64,000 bases of DNA from WHTK01 sp963711035 (lineage in GTDB: Bacteria; Chloroflexota; Dehalococcoidia; DSTF01; WHTK01). Under the pieces are notes generated by a model, which saw only the letters and a list, made by a program, of their open reading frames with translations, made no database searches and had not been told where the DNA came from. Each line of letters starts with the position of its first letter. Positions within the stretch are counted from its first letter, which is position 1. Positions 1-7,862 of this stretch are shown piece by piece. Location: assembly GCA_963711035.1 (NCBI GenBank), contig CAVQCN010000003.1, positions 124,001 to 188,000 on the forward strand, in the 5' to 3' direction. A program made the translations under genes and the position numbers.

Positions 1-2
1 TC

Positions 3-272
3 GACGGTCAGGCGCAGACGCCCGCAGTTACACCGGATACGCCGACGCCGCAACCGCCCTCCCCGACGCCGTCGCCGGAGCCGACGGAGGCCGTCACGCC
101 CGAACTCACGTCGACACCGGCCATCACCGCTACGCGCCGCGTCACGAGTCCAACCGCCACGCAGTCTCCCACTCGGACATCGACACCGCGCGCCACCAGG
201 ACTCCCCGGCCGACGCACACGCCGAAACCTACACAGACGGCGCCGGCGGGGGAGACACCGCAGGGTCCGTAA
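3..272 (+). CDS. C-terminal end of a truncated Thr/Pro-rich protein
   Basis: An open frame enters from the left edge and ends at TAA 270-272, giving 89 visible residues. They are almost wholly Thr, Pro, Ser, Ala and Arg in TPTP-like runs, with no recognisable domain. Such tails usually serve as extended, possibly glycosylated stalks on secreted or cell-wall proteins. The tail resembles that of the TadE-like protein ending at 7287, so a surface or secreted protein is likely, but the functional part lies outside the window. An open minus-strand frame over the same bases (8-289) is a shadow with Gly/Val-rich composition. Confidence 0.6.
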   Translation, partial: DGQAQTPAVTPDTPTPQPPSPTPSPEPTEAVTPELTSTPAITATRRVTSPTATQSPTRTSTPRATRTPRPTHTPKPTQTAPAGETPQGP

Positions 273-368
273 GCCGGACAGCAGCTCACTCTTGCGGCGG
301 TCAGTTGGTCGCTAACGGCATCCCTTGCTCAAAGGATGGCTTCGCGCAGTTCGCCGTCACGCCAGTGG

Positions 369-869
369 CTAGAGCTGCCCCCTGCGAATGGCGAAGACGA
401 TGAGCGTCGCTACGAACGGTGCCGCGGCGATAGGCAGCGCCCCGAAGTGGACGAGCGGCCAGATGGCGAGGCAGAGGCTGAGGTATAAGCCGACCGCCAG
501 CGGCGGCAGCCCGACCTGGATCCAGCGGTGACTGCGCGCGACGAACTTGTCGAAATCCTCATAAGGGAACTGCACGTGGTGGTAGGCCACCGGCAGCACG
601 AAGACCATCGTCGAGCTCGCGACCATCACCATCGCGATGGCGTAGACCCAATCTTCGGTGCGGGATGCGGCAGTCGGGCTCGACGCGAGCAAGAAGCCGA
701 ACAGGAGGACGGAGACCGTCGTGAGCAGGGCGAGCTCTGCCAGGATCGTCCGGTAGTTCTCGACCAGAACATCGTGATCGCTCCGCTTGATGGCTTTTCG
801 GTCATCGTCGAACAGCGGCATCGTTATCCGAATCTTAAACCGGCGCTTACGAGGCTGCAGATTGGCCAC
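369..869 (-). CDS. DUF6328-like four-helix membrane protein
   Basis: The 166-residue product has a basic, charged N-terminus followed by four hydrophobic segments at roughly residues 45-65, 75-95, 115-135 and 145-162. The pattern of an amphipathic opening, a YHH motif after the second helix and a charged loop before the third resembles the DUF6328 family of small bacterial membrane proteins. Function is unknown in that family. An internal ATG sixteen codons downstream (821) is an equally good start and would remove the very basic leader. It is divergent from larA, whose ATG lies 24 bp away, so the two share a short promoter region. Confidence 0.65.
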   Translation of the reverse strand: MANLQPRKRRFKIRITMPLFDDDRKAIKRSDHDVLVENYRTILAELALLTTVSVLLFGFLLASSPTAASRTEDWVYAIAMVMVASSTMVFVLPVAYHHVQFPYEDFDKFVARSHRWIQVGLPPLAVGLYLSLCLAIWPLVHFGALPIAAAPFVATLIVFAIRRGQL

Positions 870-893
870 GCCGGCTGGCGTAAGCTACGCAGC

Positions 894-2168
894 ATGAAGC
901 GTGTGAGCCTGCCTTTCGGCCGCGGCGCCGTCGACGTCGAAGTGCCTGACCAGGCCCTGGTCTTGCCGGCCAACCCCATGACGCCCATCGATGACCCCGA
1001 GCGCGCCATCATGGCCGCGCTGCGGGAGCCGATTGCGGGCCCGCCCCTGCGTGAACGTCTCCGCCCCGGCCAGACCGTGGCTATCGTGATCAGCGACATC
1101 ACGCGGCCCGTGCCCAACCAGGTGCTGCTGCCGCCGCTGCTGGCCGAGCTGCACGCCGCCGGCATTCGCGACGAGGACGTCACCATCGTCAACGGCACCG
1201 GGCTCCACCGCATCAACACGGAGGAAGAGCTGCGCTGGATGCTGGGCAGCGCCATCCTGCGCCGCTATCGTGTCATGCAGCACGAGGCGCGCCGGCCGGA
1301 GACGCTGACCGAGGCCGGGCGCACGGCGAGCGGTGTCCCGGTCGCCCTGTGCAGCGCCTACGTCGAAGCCGACGTGCGCATCGTCACCGGCTTCGTGGAG
1401 CCGCACCTCTTCGCCGGCTACTCGGGCGGCGCCAAAGGCGTCATGCCCGGTGTGGCCGGCGCCCATCTGATCATGAGCAACCACGGCGCCGCCCACCTTT
1501 CGCACCCCAGGGCGCGCTGGTGCTCGACCGAAGGCAACCCGGTTTTCGAGGAGATGCGCGAGATCACGAGCCTCTGCCCGCCCCACTTCCTGCTCAACGT
1601 CACCCTGGACGTCGAACGTCTGATCACGGGGGTCTTCGCCGGCGACCTCGTCCCCGCCCACGACGCCGCCATCGAGCAGGCCAAGCGCCAGTACACCGTG
1701 GAGGTGCCCAACGCCTTCGACGTCGTGGTTGCATCGCACACCGGGTACCCAGCCGATACGACGTTCTATCAGTCCGTGAAGGGCATGTCGGTGGCGGCGG
1801 AAGCCGTGCGCGAAGGCGGCGCCGTCGTCCTCGCCGCCGGCTGCGAGGAGGGCATCGGCGGGCCGGAGTACACGGCCTTCCTCAGCGAGGGCGAATCGCC
1901 GGCCGCGTTGCTGGCCCAGATTCACGCGCTCGATCACCCGCGGCACGACCAGTGGCAGATCCAGTGCCAGGCCCTCGTGCAGGCGAAAGCGGAGGTTTAT
2001 CTGCACTCCATGCTCTCGCCGGAAGACACGCGCCGCGCCCACGTCCACCACTGCGCCGACCTCACCGAGACGGTGCAGCGTCTCGTCACCGAGGCGCAGT
2101 CGCGCGGTCTGCCCGGCTCCGTGTTGGTCCTGCCGCACGGCCAGCTCACGGTGCCGGTCGTCACCTAG
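894..2168 (+). CDS. larA: Nickel-pincer lactate racemase family protein (LarA)
   Basis: The 424-residue product matches the usual length and layout of LarA (DUF2088), which interconverts D- and L-lactate or a related 2-hydroxyacid using a covalently bound nickel-pincer nucleotide. Positions equivalent to the known active-site residues are visible: Asp69, His105 in GTGLHR, His171, the cofactor-binding Lys181 in SGGAKGVMPG and His197. The ATG at 894 was chosen because the open frame upstream runs through the antisense of the neighbouring membrane gene and has no family similarity. No cofactor genes (LarB, LarC, LarE) are in the window, so maturation must come from elsewhere. Paralogues act on other 2-hydroxyacids, so the substrate is uncertain. 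Confidence 0.9.
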   Translation: MKRVSLPFGRGAVDVEVPDQALVLPANPMTPIDDPERAIMAALREPIAGPPLRERLRPGQTVAIVISDITRPVPNQVLLPPLLAELHAAGIRDEDVTIVNGTGLHRINTEEELRWMLGSAILRRYRVMQHEARRPETLTEAGRTASGVPVALCSAYVEADVRIVTGFVEPHLFAGYSGGAKGVMPGVAGAHLIMSNHGAAHLSHPRARWCSTEGNPVFEEMREITSLCPPHFLLNVTLDVERLITGVFAGDLVPAHDAAIEQAKRQYTVEVPNAFDVVVASHTGYPADTTFYQSVKGMSVAAEAVREGGAVVLAAGCEEGIGGPEYTAFLSEGESPAALLAQIHALDHPRHDQWQIQCQALVQAKAEVYLHSMLSPEDTRRAHVHHCADLTETVQRLVTEAQSRGLPGSVLVLPHGQLTVPVVT

Positions 2169-2179
2169 TCTTGCGGTAT

Positions 2180-2213
2180 GAAAGCCGCAGCTGGACGCGA
2201 AGCTGCGGCTTTC
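2180..2213 (+). terminator. Hairpin after larA
   Basis: A perfect 13-bp inverted repeat (GAAAGCCGCAGCT and its complement) with an 8-base loop starts 11 bases after the larA stop. The ascending arm has A-rich and the descending arm T-rich outer bases, but no long U-tract follows, so it is a probable rather than a clear intrinsic terminator. Confidence 0.5.
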
Positions 2214-2328
2214 AAGCCGCAGAGTGGTTTTATCAGCCTGTTAGCGCTCGACAACATCTTCCGGCCGGTCCTGGACATGTGATCGAGGGCTGGAAGCCCT
2301 TCGCGCGGGCTCGCGGCCAGGCAATGGC

Positions 2329-3552
2329 CTATGCCAGGCGCTGCTTCAACTTCATGATGCGGGCGTACGACTCGGCGATGCGCTCTTCGGTGATGCGGCC
2401 GGCTTGCACCGCAGTGTTCACGGCGTCGAACGCCTTCTCCGAGATGTCAGGATCGAAGGGGCCGTTGTTGGCGATGGCGAGGATGTCGGCGCCGGCGTTG
2501 ACCGCCAGCTCGATCGCAGCATCGAAGCCGTAGTACTGGCGGATGGCGCCCATCTGCATGTCGTCCGTCATGATTACGCCGTCGAAGCCGAGCTGCTGTC
2601 GTAGCATGCCGGTCAGCACGGCCTTCGAGAGCGTGGCCGGGTACTTGTCGTCCCAGTTGGCGTTGAAGATATGCGCCGTCATGATCACGTCGGCCTTGCC
2701 CGCCTTGATCACGTTGGCGAAGGGCTCCAGCTCCATTGGGGTCCAGAGGTTCGTGACGTCGACGAAGCCGAGATGCGAATCCGCCTGGGAGCTGCCGTGG
2801 CCGGGGAAGTGCTTCATCGTGCAGAGCACGCCCTGCTCGTGATGCGCGTCGATGAACGCGAGCCCTTGTTGGGTCACGATATCGGGGTCAGGGGAGAAGC
2901 TGCGTTCCAGCGATCCGATCACGGGGTTGTCGGGGTTGACGTTGACGTCCATCACCGGCGCCAGGTTGAGGTTGACGCCCGCGTCGGCCAGCGTCTTCGC
3001 CATCGTGCTGGTCACCTGCTTCGTGTAGGCAGGATCGTTGCGGTTGCCCAGCGTCTCCTCCGAGACCGTCGCCGGGAAGCCGTAGGCGGGCTTGAGGCGA
3101 GCCACGTAGCCGCCTTCCTCGTCGCATGAGATGAAGGGCGTCGTTGCGGCGAGGTCGCGCAGTTGCGCCGTCAGCGCTTTCACCTGCGAGGGCGACTGAA
3201 TGTTGCGGCCGCCGCCCGTCGGTCCGTCCACGTCGAACAGCACCACGTTGCCCAGCGTCCCGTCTTGCAGCCGGGGCCGGATCGGGTCGTCGTCTGCCAC
3301 CTCGTAGCCGCGGAAGCCGACCATGAGCATCTGGCCGATCATCTGATCCAGCGAGGCTTGCGGCGTTGCAGTGGCACTGGGAGGCGGCGTCGGCGCTGCC
3401 GGCGGGCTGGCTGTCGGGGCGGGTGCTGTTGGGCTCGGCGCCGTTGACCCGCCGCTGCAGGCGGCCGCAACGGCGCCGGCGCTGAAGAGCGCGCTCAGGC
3501 GCAGGAAGTCGCGTCGATTCAAGTGATCGAAGTTGGGGCGGAGTGAGGGCAT
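2329..3552 (-). CDS. Glycoside hydrolase family 3 lipoprotein (NagZ-like beta-N-acetylhexosaminidase)
   Basis: From ATG 3552 the product is 407 residues. It opens with a twin-arginine signal (NRRDFLRLSALF) leading into a lipobox AAACSGG, then a Pro/Ala/Thr-rich spacer, so it is a predicted Tat-exported lipoprotein. The catalytic domain has the GH3 motifs typical of NagZ-type enzymes: KHFPGHG followed by an Asp-Ser-His (the His/Asp acid-base pair of the NagZ loop) and TDDMQMGAI, holding the nucleophile Asp. The expected role is removal of N-acetylglucosamine from peptidoglycan fragments or related glycans on the outer face of the membrane. A longer frame reaching 3627 lacks a signal sequence at its start and was not used. 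Confidence 0.88.
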   Translation of the reverse strand: MPSLRPNFDHLNRRDFLRLSALFSAGAVAAACSGGSTAPSPTAPAPTASPPAAPTPPPSATATPQASLDQMIGQMLMVGFRGYEVADDDPIRPRLQDGTLGNVVLFDVDGPTGGGRNIQSPSQVKALTAQLRDLAATTPFISCDEEGGYVARLKPAYGFPATVSEETLGNRNDPAYTKQVTSTMAKTLADAGVNLNLAPVMDVNVNPDNPVIGSLERSFSPDPDIVTQQGLAFIDAHHEQGVLCTMKHFPGHGSSQADSHLGFVDVTNLWTPMELEPFANVIKAGKADVIMTAHIFNANWDDKYPATLSKAVLTGMLRQQLGFDGVIMTDDMQMGAIRQYYGFDAAIELAVNAGADILAIANNGPFDPDISEKAFDAVNTAVQAGRITEERIAESYARIMKLKQRLA

Positions 3553-3637
3553 ATGTCCAGTGTAGGAGGGCGATGCGAATCTGGCACGCGAAACTGGCCT
3601 GCCGGGACAGGTTTGCGGTGGGGGCAACGGGCGGGTG

Positions 3638-4087
3638 TCAGGCTTCGTTCGAGCGGGTCTCTGCGTTTACGACGATGGCGACTTGACCGCGCAGCGCGTT
3701 GGAGACGGGGCAGCGCTCCTCGGCTTTCTGGGCCAGTGTCGCGAACGTCTCCTGGTCCATCCGTCCATCCCAGGCGCTGGCGTGAAGCTCCATCTCCTGG
3801 ATACGCAGGCCTTCCTCGGTGCGATGCAGCTTGCAGACCGCCGTGACTTCCAGCCGCTCGGGCCGGTGGCCGTTGGCGTGCAACGTGTTGGCCAGCGCCA
3901 TCGCGTAGCAGGACGCGTGCGCCGCCGCCATAAGCTCCTCCGGGCTGGTGTTCTCGGACTCGGACTCGAGACGGCTGGGGAACGAGACAGGCGCCTGGAA
4001 GCTGCCGCTACCGCTCTCGATACGACCGCCGCCAGTTTGGATATCGCCCTGCCAGACGATGCTGGCAGTACGTTCGGCCAGGGGCAT
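3638..4087 (-). CDS. OsmC/Ohr family peroxiredoxin-like protein
   Basis: The 149-residue protein has the OsmC fold signature: an N-terminal beta region, SPEELMAAAHASCYAMAL with the first redox cysteine, and EERCPVSNAL with the second. The family reduces organic hydroperoxides through this cysteine pair. The stretch NTSPEELMAAAHASCY is close to the YhfA/OsmC subgroup rather than Ohr. It begins 10 bp after the HesB-like gene on the same strand, so the two probably form a small operon with an oxidative-stress or iron-sulfur flavour. Confidence 0.9.
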   Translation of the reverse strand: MPLAERTASIVWQGDIQTGGGRIESGSGSFQAPVSFPSRLESESENTSPEELMAAAHASCYAMALANTLHANGHRPERLEVTAVCKLHRTEEGLRIQEMELHASAWDGRMDQETFATLAQKAEERCPVSNALRGQVAIVVNAETRSNEA

Positions 4088-4097
4088 CGGTCGGCGC

Positions 4098-4364
4098 CTA
4101 CGAGGACAGGAAGAGGCGGGCTTGGCCGTCTACCGTCTCGACGTCGATGGTAGCGTCCTCGAGCATGCCGACGACGTCTTCGGAGGCGGTGAGCACCAGG
4201 GTACCCTGACTCTCGAAGCGGAGGTCGCTCTCCTGCGGCTCGCCGAGACCCAGGACGAATTCGTCTTCGCGGGCTTCCAGACGCAGCACCTGCGTGTCGT
4301 CGGTACGGGTCGATTCCAAGGTGTCTTTGAGGACCTGCAGAGCGGGATCGGACACTGTGAACAT
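4098..4364 (-). CDS. HesB/IscA-like protein lacking cysteines
   Basis: The 88-residue product follows the Fe-S biosynthesis (HesB/IscA) domain pattern: an N-terminal helix, the strand LRLEAREDEFVLGL, an acidic ESDLRFESQG turn, and a terminal GQARLFLSS. The three cysteines used by A-type carriers are all absent, so it cannot ligate a cluster in the usual way. Similar Cys-free forms occur in actinobacteria, without a known role. A strong ribosome-binding site (AAGGAGGA) sits just upstream of the ATG at 4364. It is the first gene of a probable pair with the OsmC gene. Confidence 0.65.
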   Translation of the reverse strand: MFTVSDPALQVLKDTLESTRTDDTQVLRLEAREDEFVLGLGEPQESDLRFESQGTLVLTASEDVVGMLEDATIDVETVDGQARLFLSS

Positions 4365-4660
4365 CGTATTCCTCCTTGGCGGCCCCGAGCAGCACCCGGC
4401 GAACCGAATAATCCCCAGCCTAGGGGACGCTCCAGAGCCTTACCACCGAAGGATGCTTCCACGAAGCAATCGTCATGCTTCTTATACGCTTTGGCCGTGG
4501 ATCGTCGTGGATTCGCAGGATACTTTGCGCCCGTCTGCTGTTCACTCGGGAGCCATTACGAAAAAATTCGCGGCCTGGCCGCATGATTTCGCCAGGAACG
4601 AAAGATAAGCACTTAGCCCTGTTAGCCCTAAAGGTCGGGCGCTAGCCGTCGATTGTTATA
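4365..4660. other. Divergent intergenic region, nothing recognised
   Basis: This 296-base spacer separates the minus-strand HesB-like gene from the plus-strand TadE operon and must hold promoters for both. It is less GC-rich around 4480-4570 (includes a run of six A). No convincing open frame, RNA gene, c-di-GMP riboswitch or clear -35/-10 pair was identified by reading. Confidence 0.4.
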
Positions 4661-4663
4661 TTG

Positions 4664-5158
4664 ATGGACTCGCTCAATCTGCCCCGGTCGCCGTCTCTTT
4701 TGGTGTCCAGCAGCAAACGGTTGGCTGCCCGGCGTCGCGCTGAGCGCGGCCAGAGCATCGTCGAGTTCGCGATCACTGCTCCCCTGCTCCTCATTCTCTT
4801 ACTTGGTCTGATGGAAGTTGGCCACGCCTTGAACTCGTACATCACTATCGTTGCTGCGGCGCGAGATGGTGCCCGTCTCGGTGCGAGAGGCGGCGACGAT
4901 AGCTCGATACGCGCCATGGTCAGCAGCGAAACTGATCATCTGGAAACCGCTGGGCGCACCGCGCTGGATACCGGCTCTGATTGCAGCTCCAGTAACGGCG
5001 GCATTTGTATCACCTATCCAACGGTGGATGGCTCCGATGCCGTGGATGTTCGTATCTGTTACGACCACGAAATGTTCCTTGGTATACATGGTTGGCCCAA
5101 TCCCCTCCGGATGTGTACGGAGACCACGATGAGGATTGCCGATGCTTCGTCGTCCTGA
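4664..5158 (+). CDS. TadE-like pseudopilin / secreted protein
   Basis: The 164-residue product has a basic leader (KRLAARRRAERG), then GQSIVEFAITAPLLLILLLG, the TadE/TadG-type N-terminal hydrophobic segment with the conserved Glu after Val, followed by the AARDGARLGARGG segment typical of TadE proteins. The C-terminal half holds five cysteines and is probably an extracellular beta-rich region. The start ATG at 4664 lies next to a TTG and no Shine-Dalgarno is obvious. It overlaps the vWA/TadG gene by 17 bases, so the genes are translationally coupled. Related proteins are minor pilins or secreted surface proteins of Tad systems; no Tad secretion ATPase or prepilin peptidase is present in the window. 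Confidence 0.82.
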   Translation: MDSLNLPRSPSLLVSSSKRLAARRRAERGQSIVEFAITAPLLLILLLGLMEVGHALNSYITIVAAARDGARLGARGGDDSSIRAMVSSETDHLETAGRTALDTGSDCSSSNGGICITYPTVDGSDAVDVRICYDHEMFLGIHGWPNPLRMCTETTMRIADASSS

Positions 5159-6440
5159 AAGTCCGTCGTTGTTCTCCCCGCGTAGTAAGGCCTGCTCAAA
5201 CGAGGGAGGCCAGATTATCGTTATGGTGGCCCTCGCAGCTTTCGTATTGATAGCGGTTGTTGGGCTCGCAGTCGACATCGGCCGGCTGTATATCACCAAG
5301 GCGGAGCTCTCCCGTTCGGTCGACGCGGCTGCATTGGCCGGCGTGGCGGAGCTGAATGGTAAGTCGGATCAGGTGACGCGGGCATGCGAGAAGGCCACCG
5401 CCTATTTCAACCAGAACGAGGGCGGCGCCGATGCTTCGCTTACCGGTTGCTATTCCCCAGGCCAGAACGAACTGCGAATCGAAGGCTCGAAGTCAGTGCA
5501 GCTCTACTTCCTCGACATGATCCCCACTGTGTCCCACAGCGTTGGTGTGGACGCCCACGCTGTCGCGAACTACGGCGTTCAGACTCAACCTGTGGATGCC
5601 GTCATGTTGCTTGACGCGACAGGAAGTATGTCGGGCAACAAGATCGATCAGGCCAAGATCGCGGCCGGCGACTTCAAGACGGAACTCCTCGGAGGTACCA
5701 ATGGCAGCGTGCAGGTGGGCATCTCGCCCTTCCGCGGTTGCTTCCGGTCGACCTCGCCGGCCTCGATCTCCCCGAAATATTCGTCTCAAAGCTACTGCGC
5801 CAACTACGACAGCCAGGTCAAGTACCTGACCAGCAATTCCTCGGAGATTCAGTCGGTTATCAACAACGTGGACGCGCAGGGTGGCTCCGGTACGAACGTC
5901 TGCGGTGCCCTGTTCATGGGCGCCGACATCCTGAATGGCCCCGGTAACCAGATCGGGAAGGATAACTACAGCGGCTATCTCATCCTGCTCTCGGACGGCA
6001 ACAACATCTACAACGCGTATTCCTACCAGAGCTACAACCCCGTCTCTCCTTATGCCTCCTGCACACCGAGCTACAATCCGTCGAATTCGGACCCCAACAC
6101 AGGCACGGGTTGCTACTCCGGCCAGACACGCTCAACGCAACTTGACGCGCTGACCCTGCAGGAAGCAGAGACGATCAAGGCTTCCGGCATCAAGATTTAC
6201 GTCGTCGGCTTCGAGGTTTGCGGGACCGATAACGGCGCGACTTTCACGCAGGCGCAGTGCGATTCGCAGGTAGGTAACGGCGACAGTGACAACACTGCCG
6301 ACCGGCGCTTGCTGAAGTGCGTCGCGTCGTCCAAGTCAGGCACCAACGACCACTACTGGGAGACGAGCGACGCCAGTGAGCTTCCAGGTATCTTCCAGAC
6401 CATCGCCAAGCAAATCGGCGACTTGCACCTGATCGACTAA
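5142..6440 (+). CDS. TadG-like protein with von Willebrand A domain
   Basis: ATG 5142 was chosen because a GAGGAT ribosome-binding site lies 5 bases upstream. The 432-residue protein starts with a TadG-type membrane segment (GGQIIVMVALAAFVLIAVVG, then LAVDIGRLYITKAEL and SVDAAALAGV). A von Willebrand A domain begins near residue 150 with the MIDAS sequence DATGSMSG, and the later MIDAS Thr is in GSGTNVCGAL and the Asp in LLSDGNN. The long Tyr/Ser/Asn-rich insert near residues 285-335 is unusual. TadG proteins anchor surface appendages or adhesins; the vWA domain predicts a metal-dependent protein or matrix contact. It lies between two TadE-like genes. Confidence 0.85.
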   Translation: MLRRPESPSLFSPRSKACSNEGGQIIVMVALAAFVLIAVVGLAVDIGRLYITKAELSRSVDAAALAGVAELNGKSDQVTRACEKATAYFNQNEGGADASLTGCYSPGQNELRIEGSKSVQLYFLDMIPTVSHSVGVDAHAVANYGVQTQPVDAVMLLDATGSMSGNKIDQAKIAAGDFKTELLGGTNGSVQVGISPFRGCFRSTSPASISPKYSSQSYCANYDSQVKYLTSNSSEIQSVINNVDAQGGSGTNVCGALFMGADILNGPGNQIGKDNYSGYLILLSDGNNIYNAYSYQSYNPVSPYASCTPSYNPSNSDPNTGTGCYSGQTRSTQLDALTLQEAETIKASGIKIYVVGFEVCGTDNGATFTQAQCDSQVGNGDSDNTADRRLLKCVASSKSGTNDHYWETSDASELPGIFQTIAKQIGDLHLID

Positions 6441-6444
6441 CGAT

Positions 6445-7287
6445 ATGCGACTGATGAGACGGCACAACAGAGGAGAGAAACCTACCATCCGCGACCGCGG
6501 GCAGGCTCTCGTGGAGTTTGGCATCATCTCGATGGTCTTCTTCCTCTTTGTCATCGGCATATTCGACATGGCTCGCCTGTTTCAGGCTTGGAACACCGTG
6601 CAGCATGCTGCACGCGAAGGTGCACGCTTCGCGGTCACCGACAAGCAGGACTGTGGCGGAGGATCGCTGGGCCGCGAGCAATGCCTCATTTGGACGGTAA
6701 AGAACGCTACGACCGGGCTTTCCGGCGCCGGCGCGAATGCATCGCCAGACGTACTCGATATTTCGTACTCAACTCTCTCCGCGAAGTCCAACTACACGGC
6801 TGCCAGCACTGTCAATCCACTGGGTGAGCAGTGCGATCTGGTCGACGTTGAGGTCAGGTACAAGTTCACGTTCGCTGCGCCGATCCTGCAAAGCATCGGC
6901 GGGATCACCCTGAGGGGAAGTCAGAAGATGTTGAACGAGCCCTGGGGGCCTTGTCCCAATGGCGCGGCCTACGCAATCGCGGCCACCAATACTCCTGTGC
7001 CGCCCACGGCGATACCGACGAATACCCTCACGCCGACCCCCACGCCGACTAACACAGCGACGCCCACGCCGACCAAGACGTCTACACCGACGCCTACCAA
7101 GACGCCGACCATCTCGGCAACGCCCACGAGGACGCCGACGATCACGGCGACGCCGACTCGCACCTCAACGCCGACGCGAACGCCGACCTCAGCGCCGCCG
7201 ACACCGACACCGACACCGACAGCGACGCCGTCAAGTTCGTGTCCGCCGTTCTGGCCGCCGTGGTGGTGCCGTTACTTCGGGTACTAG
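6445..7287 (+). CDS. TadE-like protein with long Thr/Pro-rich tail
   Basis: The first 50 residues form the TadE signature (RGQALVEFGIISMVFFLF and AAREGARFAV). Residues 60-175 are a probable extracellular domain with several cysteines. Residues 180-262 are a tract of about 80 Thr/Pro residues in TPTPTNTATPTPTK-like units, encoded by a degenerate tandem repeat of ACGCCGACG. The protein ends in an odd aromatic, Cys-containing tail (CPPFWPPWWCRYFGY). The tract resembles mucin-like or cell-wall-spanning stalks. It starts 4 bases after the vWA gene and ends the operon, followed by a strong hairpin. Confidence 0.82.
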   Translation: MRLMRRHNRGEKPTIRDRGQALVEFGIISMVFFLFVIGIFDMARLFQAWNTVQHAAREGARFAVTDKQDCGGGSLGREQCLIWTVKNATTGLSGAGANASPDVLDISYSTLSAKSNYTAASTVNPLGEQCDLVDVEVRYKFTFAAPILQSIGGITLRGSQKMLNEPWGPCPNGAAYAIAATNTPVPPTAIPTNTLTPTPTPTNTATPTPTKTSTPTPTKTPTISATPTRTPTITATPTRTSTPTRTPTSAPPTPTPTPTATPSSSCPPFWPPWWCRYFGY

Positions 7288-7312
7288 TCGGGTACTAGAT
7301 CGTTCAGGCTTC

Positions 7313-7348
7313 CTGAAGGCGGCCGTCCAACTGGACGGCCGCCTTCAG
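7313..7348 (+). terminator. Strong hairpin terminator of the TadE/vWA operon
   Basis: A perfect 16-bp inverted repeat (CTGAAGGCGGCCGTCC and its complement) around an AACT loop lies 26 bases after the operon stop and before hisI. Only a weak pyrimidine stretch (TCTCGACTCTT) follows. Confidence 0.7.
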
Positions 7349-7417
7349 TCTCGACTCTTGGCCGGACGTTGACTACGATCGGAGCGTGACTAGATCGCTG
7401 AGTCAGGGAAGCCCGGC

Positions 7418-7825
7418 ATGACCACGACCAACCAGCTCGAAGAGGGCGACGTCCTCACGCTCGATTTCACCAAGCTCGATAGCGTGGCGGGTGTCATCCC
7501 CTGCGCTGTGCAGAACGTCGACACCAATGAGGTCATCCTCGTCGCCTACGTCAACCAGCGGGCGCTGAGCACTGCGATCGAGACGCGCTCGGCCGTGTTC
7601 TGGAGCACGTCTCGCAACGAGCTGTGGGAGAAGGGCAAGACCTCCGGCGAGACCTTCGATCTGCTGGAGGTGCTGGTCAACTGCGAGCAGAACTCGCTCG
7701 TCTACCGCGTGCGCCCGCGCCGTGGCGGCATCTGCCACACGAAGAACCAGGCGGGCGAGCCGCGCAATTGCTACTATCGCCGCCTCGACCTCGAGACCGG
7801 CAAGCTCGCAAACCTCGATCCGTAG
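7418..7825 (+). CDS. hisI: Phosphoribosyl-AMP cyclohydrolase, variant HisI
   Basis: The 135-residue product has the HisI fold: IPCAVQN, ILVAYVNQRAL, FWSTSRNELWEKGKTSG and a terminal CYYRRL. HisI opens the purine ring of phosphoribosyl-AMP in histidine synthesis. The three zinc cysteines are kept (Cys89, Cys106 followed by His, Cys118). The metal-binding Asp-Cys-Asp-x-Asp motif instead reads Asn88-Cys-Glu-Gln-Asn92, and a five-residue insertion separates the last two cysteines. Such variants exist in other phyla, so it may be a functional subclass or a related hydrolase. No other his genes are nearby. Confidence 0.8.
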   Translation: MTTTNQLEEGDVLTLDFTKLDSVAGVIPCAVQNVDTNEVILVAYVNQRALSTAIETRSAVFWSTSRNELWEKGKTSGETFDLLEVLVNCEQNSLVYRVRPRRGGICHTKNQAGEPRNCYYRRLDLETGKLANLDP

Positions 7826-7862
7826 ACTTCCACCTCTGGCACAATGGGATCGAGGTGATCCT

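Noticed and set aside
528..893. Upstream extension of the larA reading frame
   Set aside because: It is rich in Arg/His/Glu with no family similarity and is antisense to the DUF6328-like gene; LarA length fits ATG 894.
885..2138. Long minus-strand frame inside larA
   Set aside because: A GC-rich shadow frame with no domain, opposite a clear gene; the same applies to long frames opposite gmd, cysS, the DUF4012 gene and the crotonase gene.
6960..7240. CRISPR-like or microsatellite repeats in the TadE-like tail
   Set aside because: The repeats encode a continuous Thr/Pro reading frame without spacers; it is a coding low-complexity tract.
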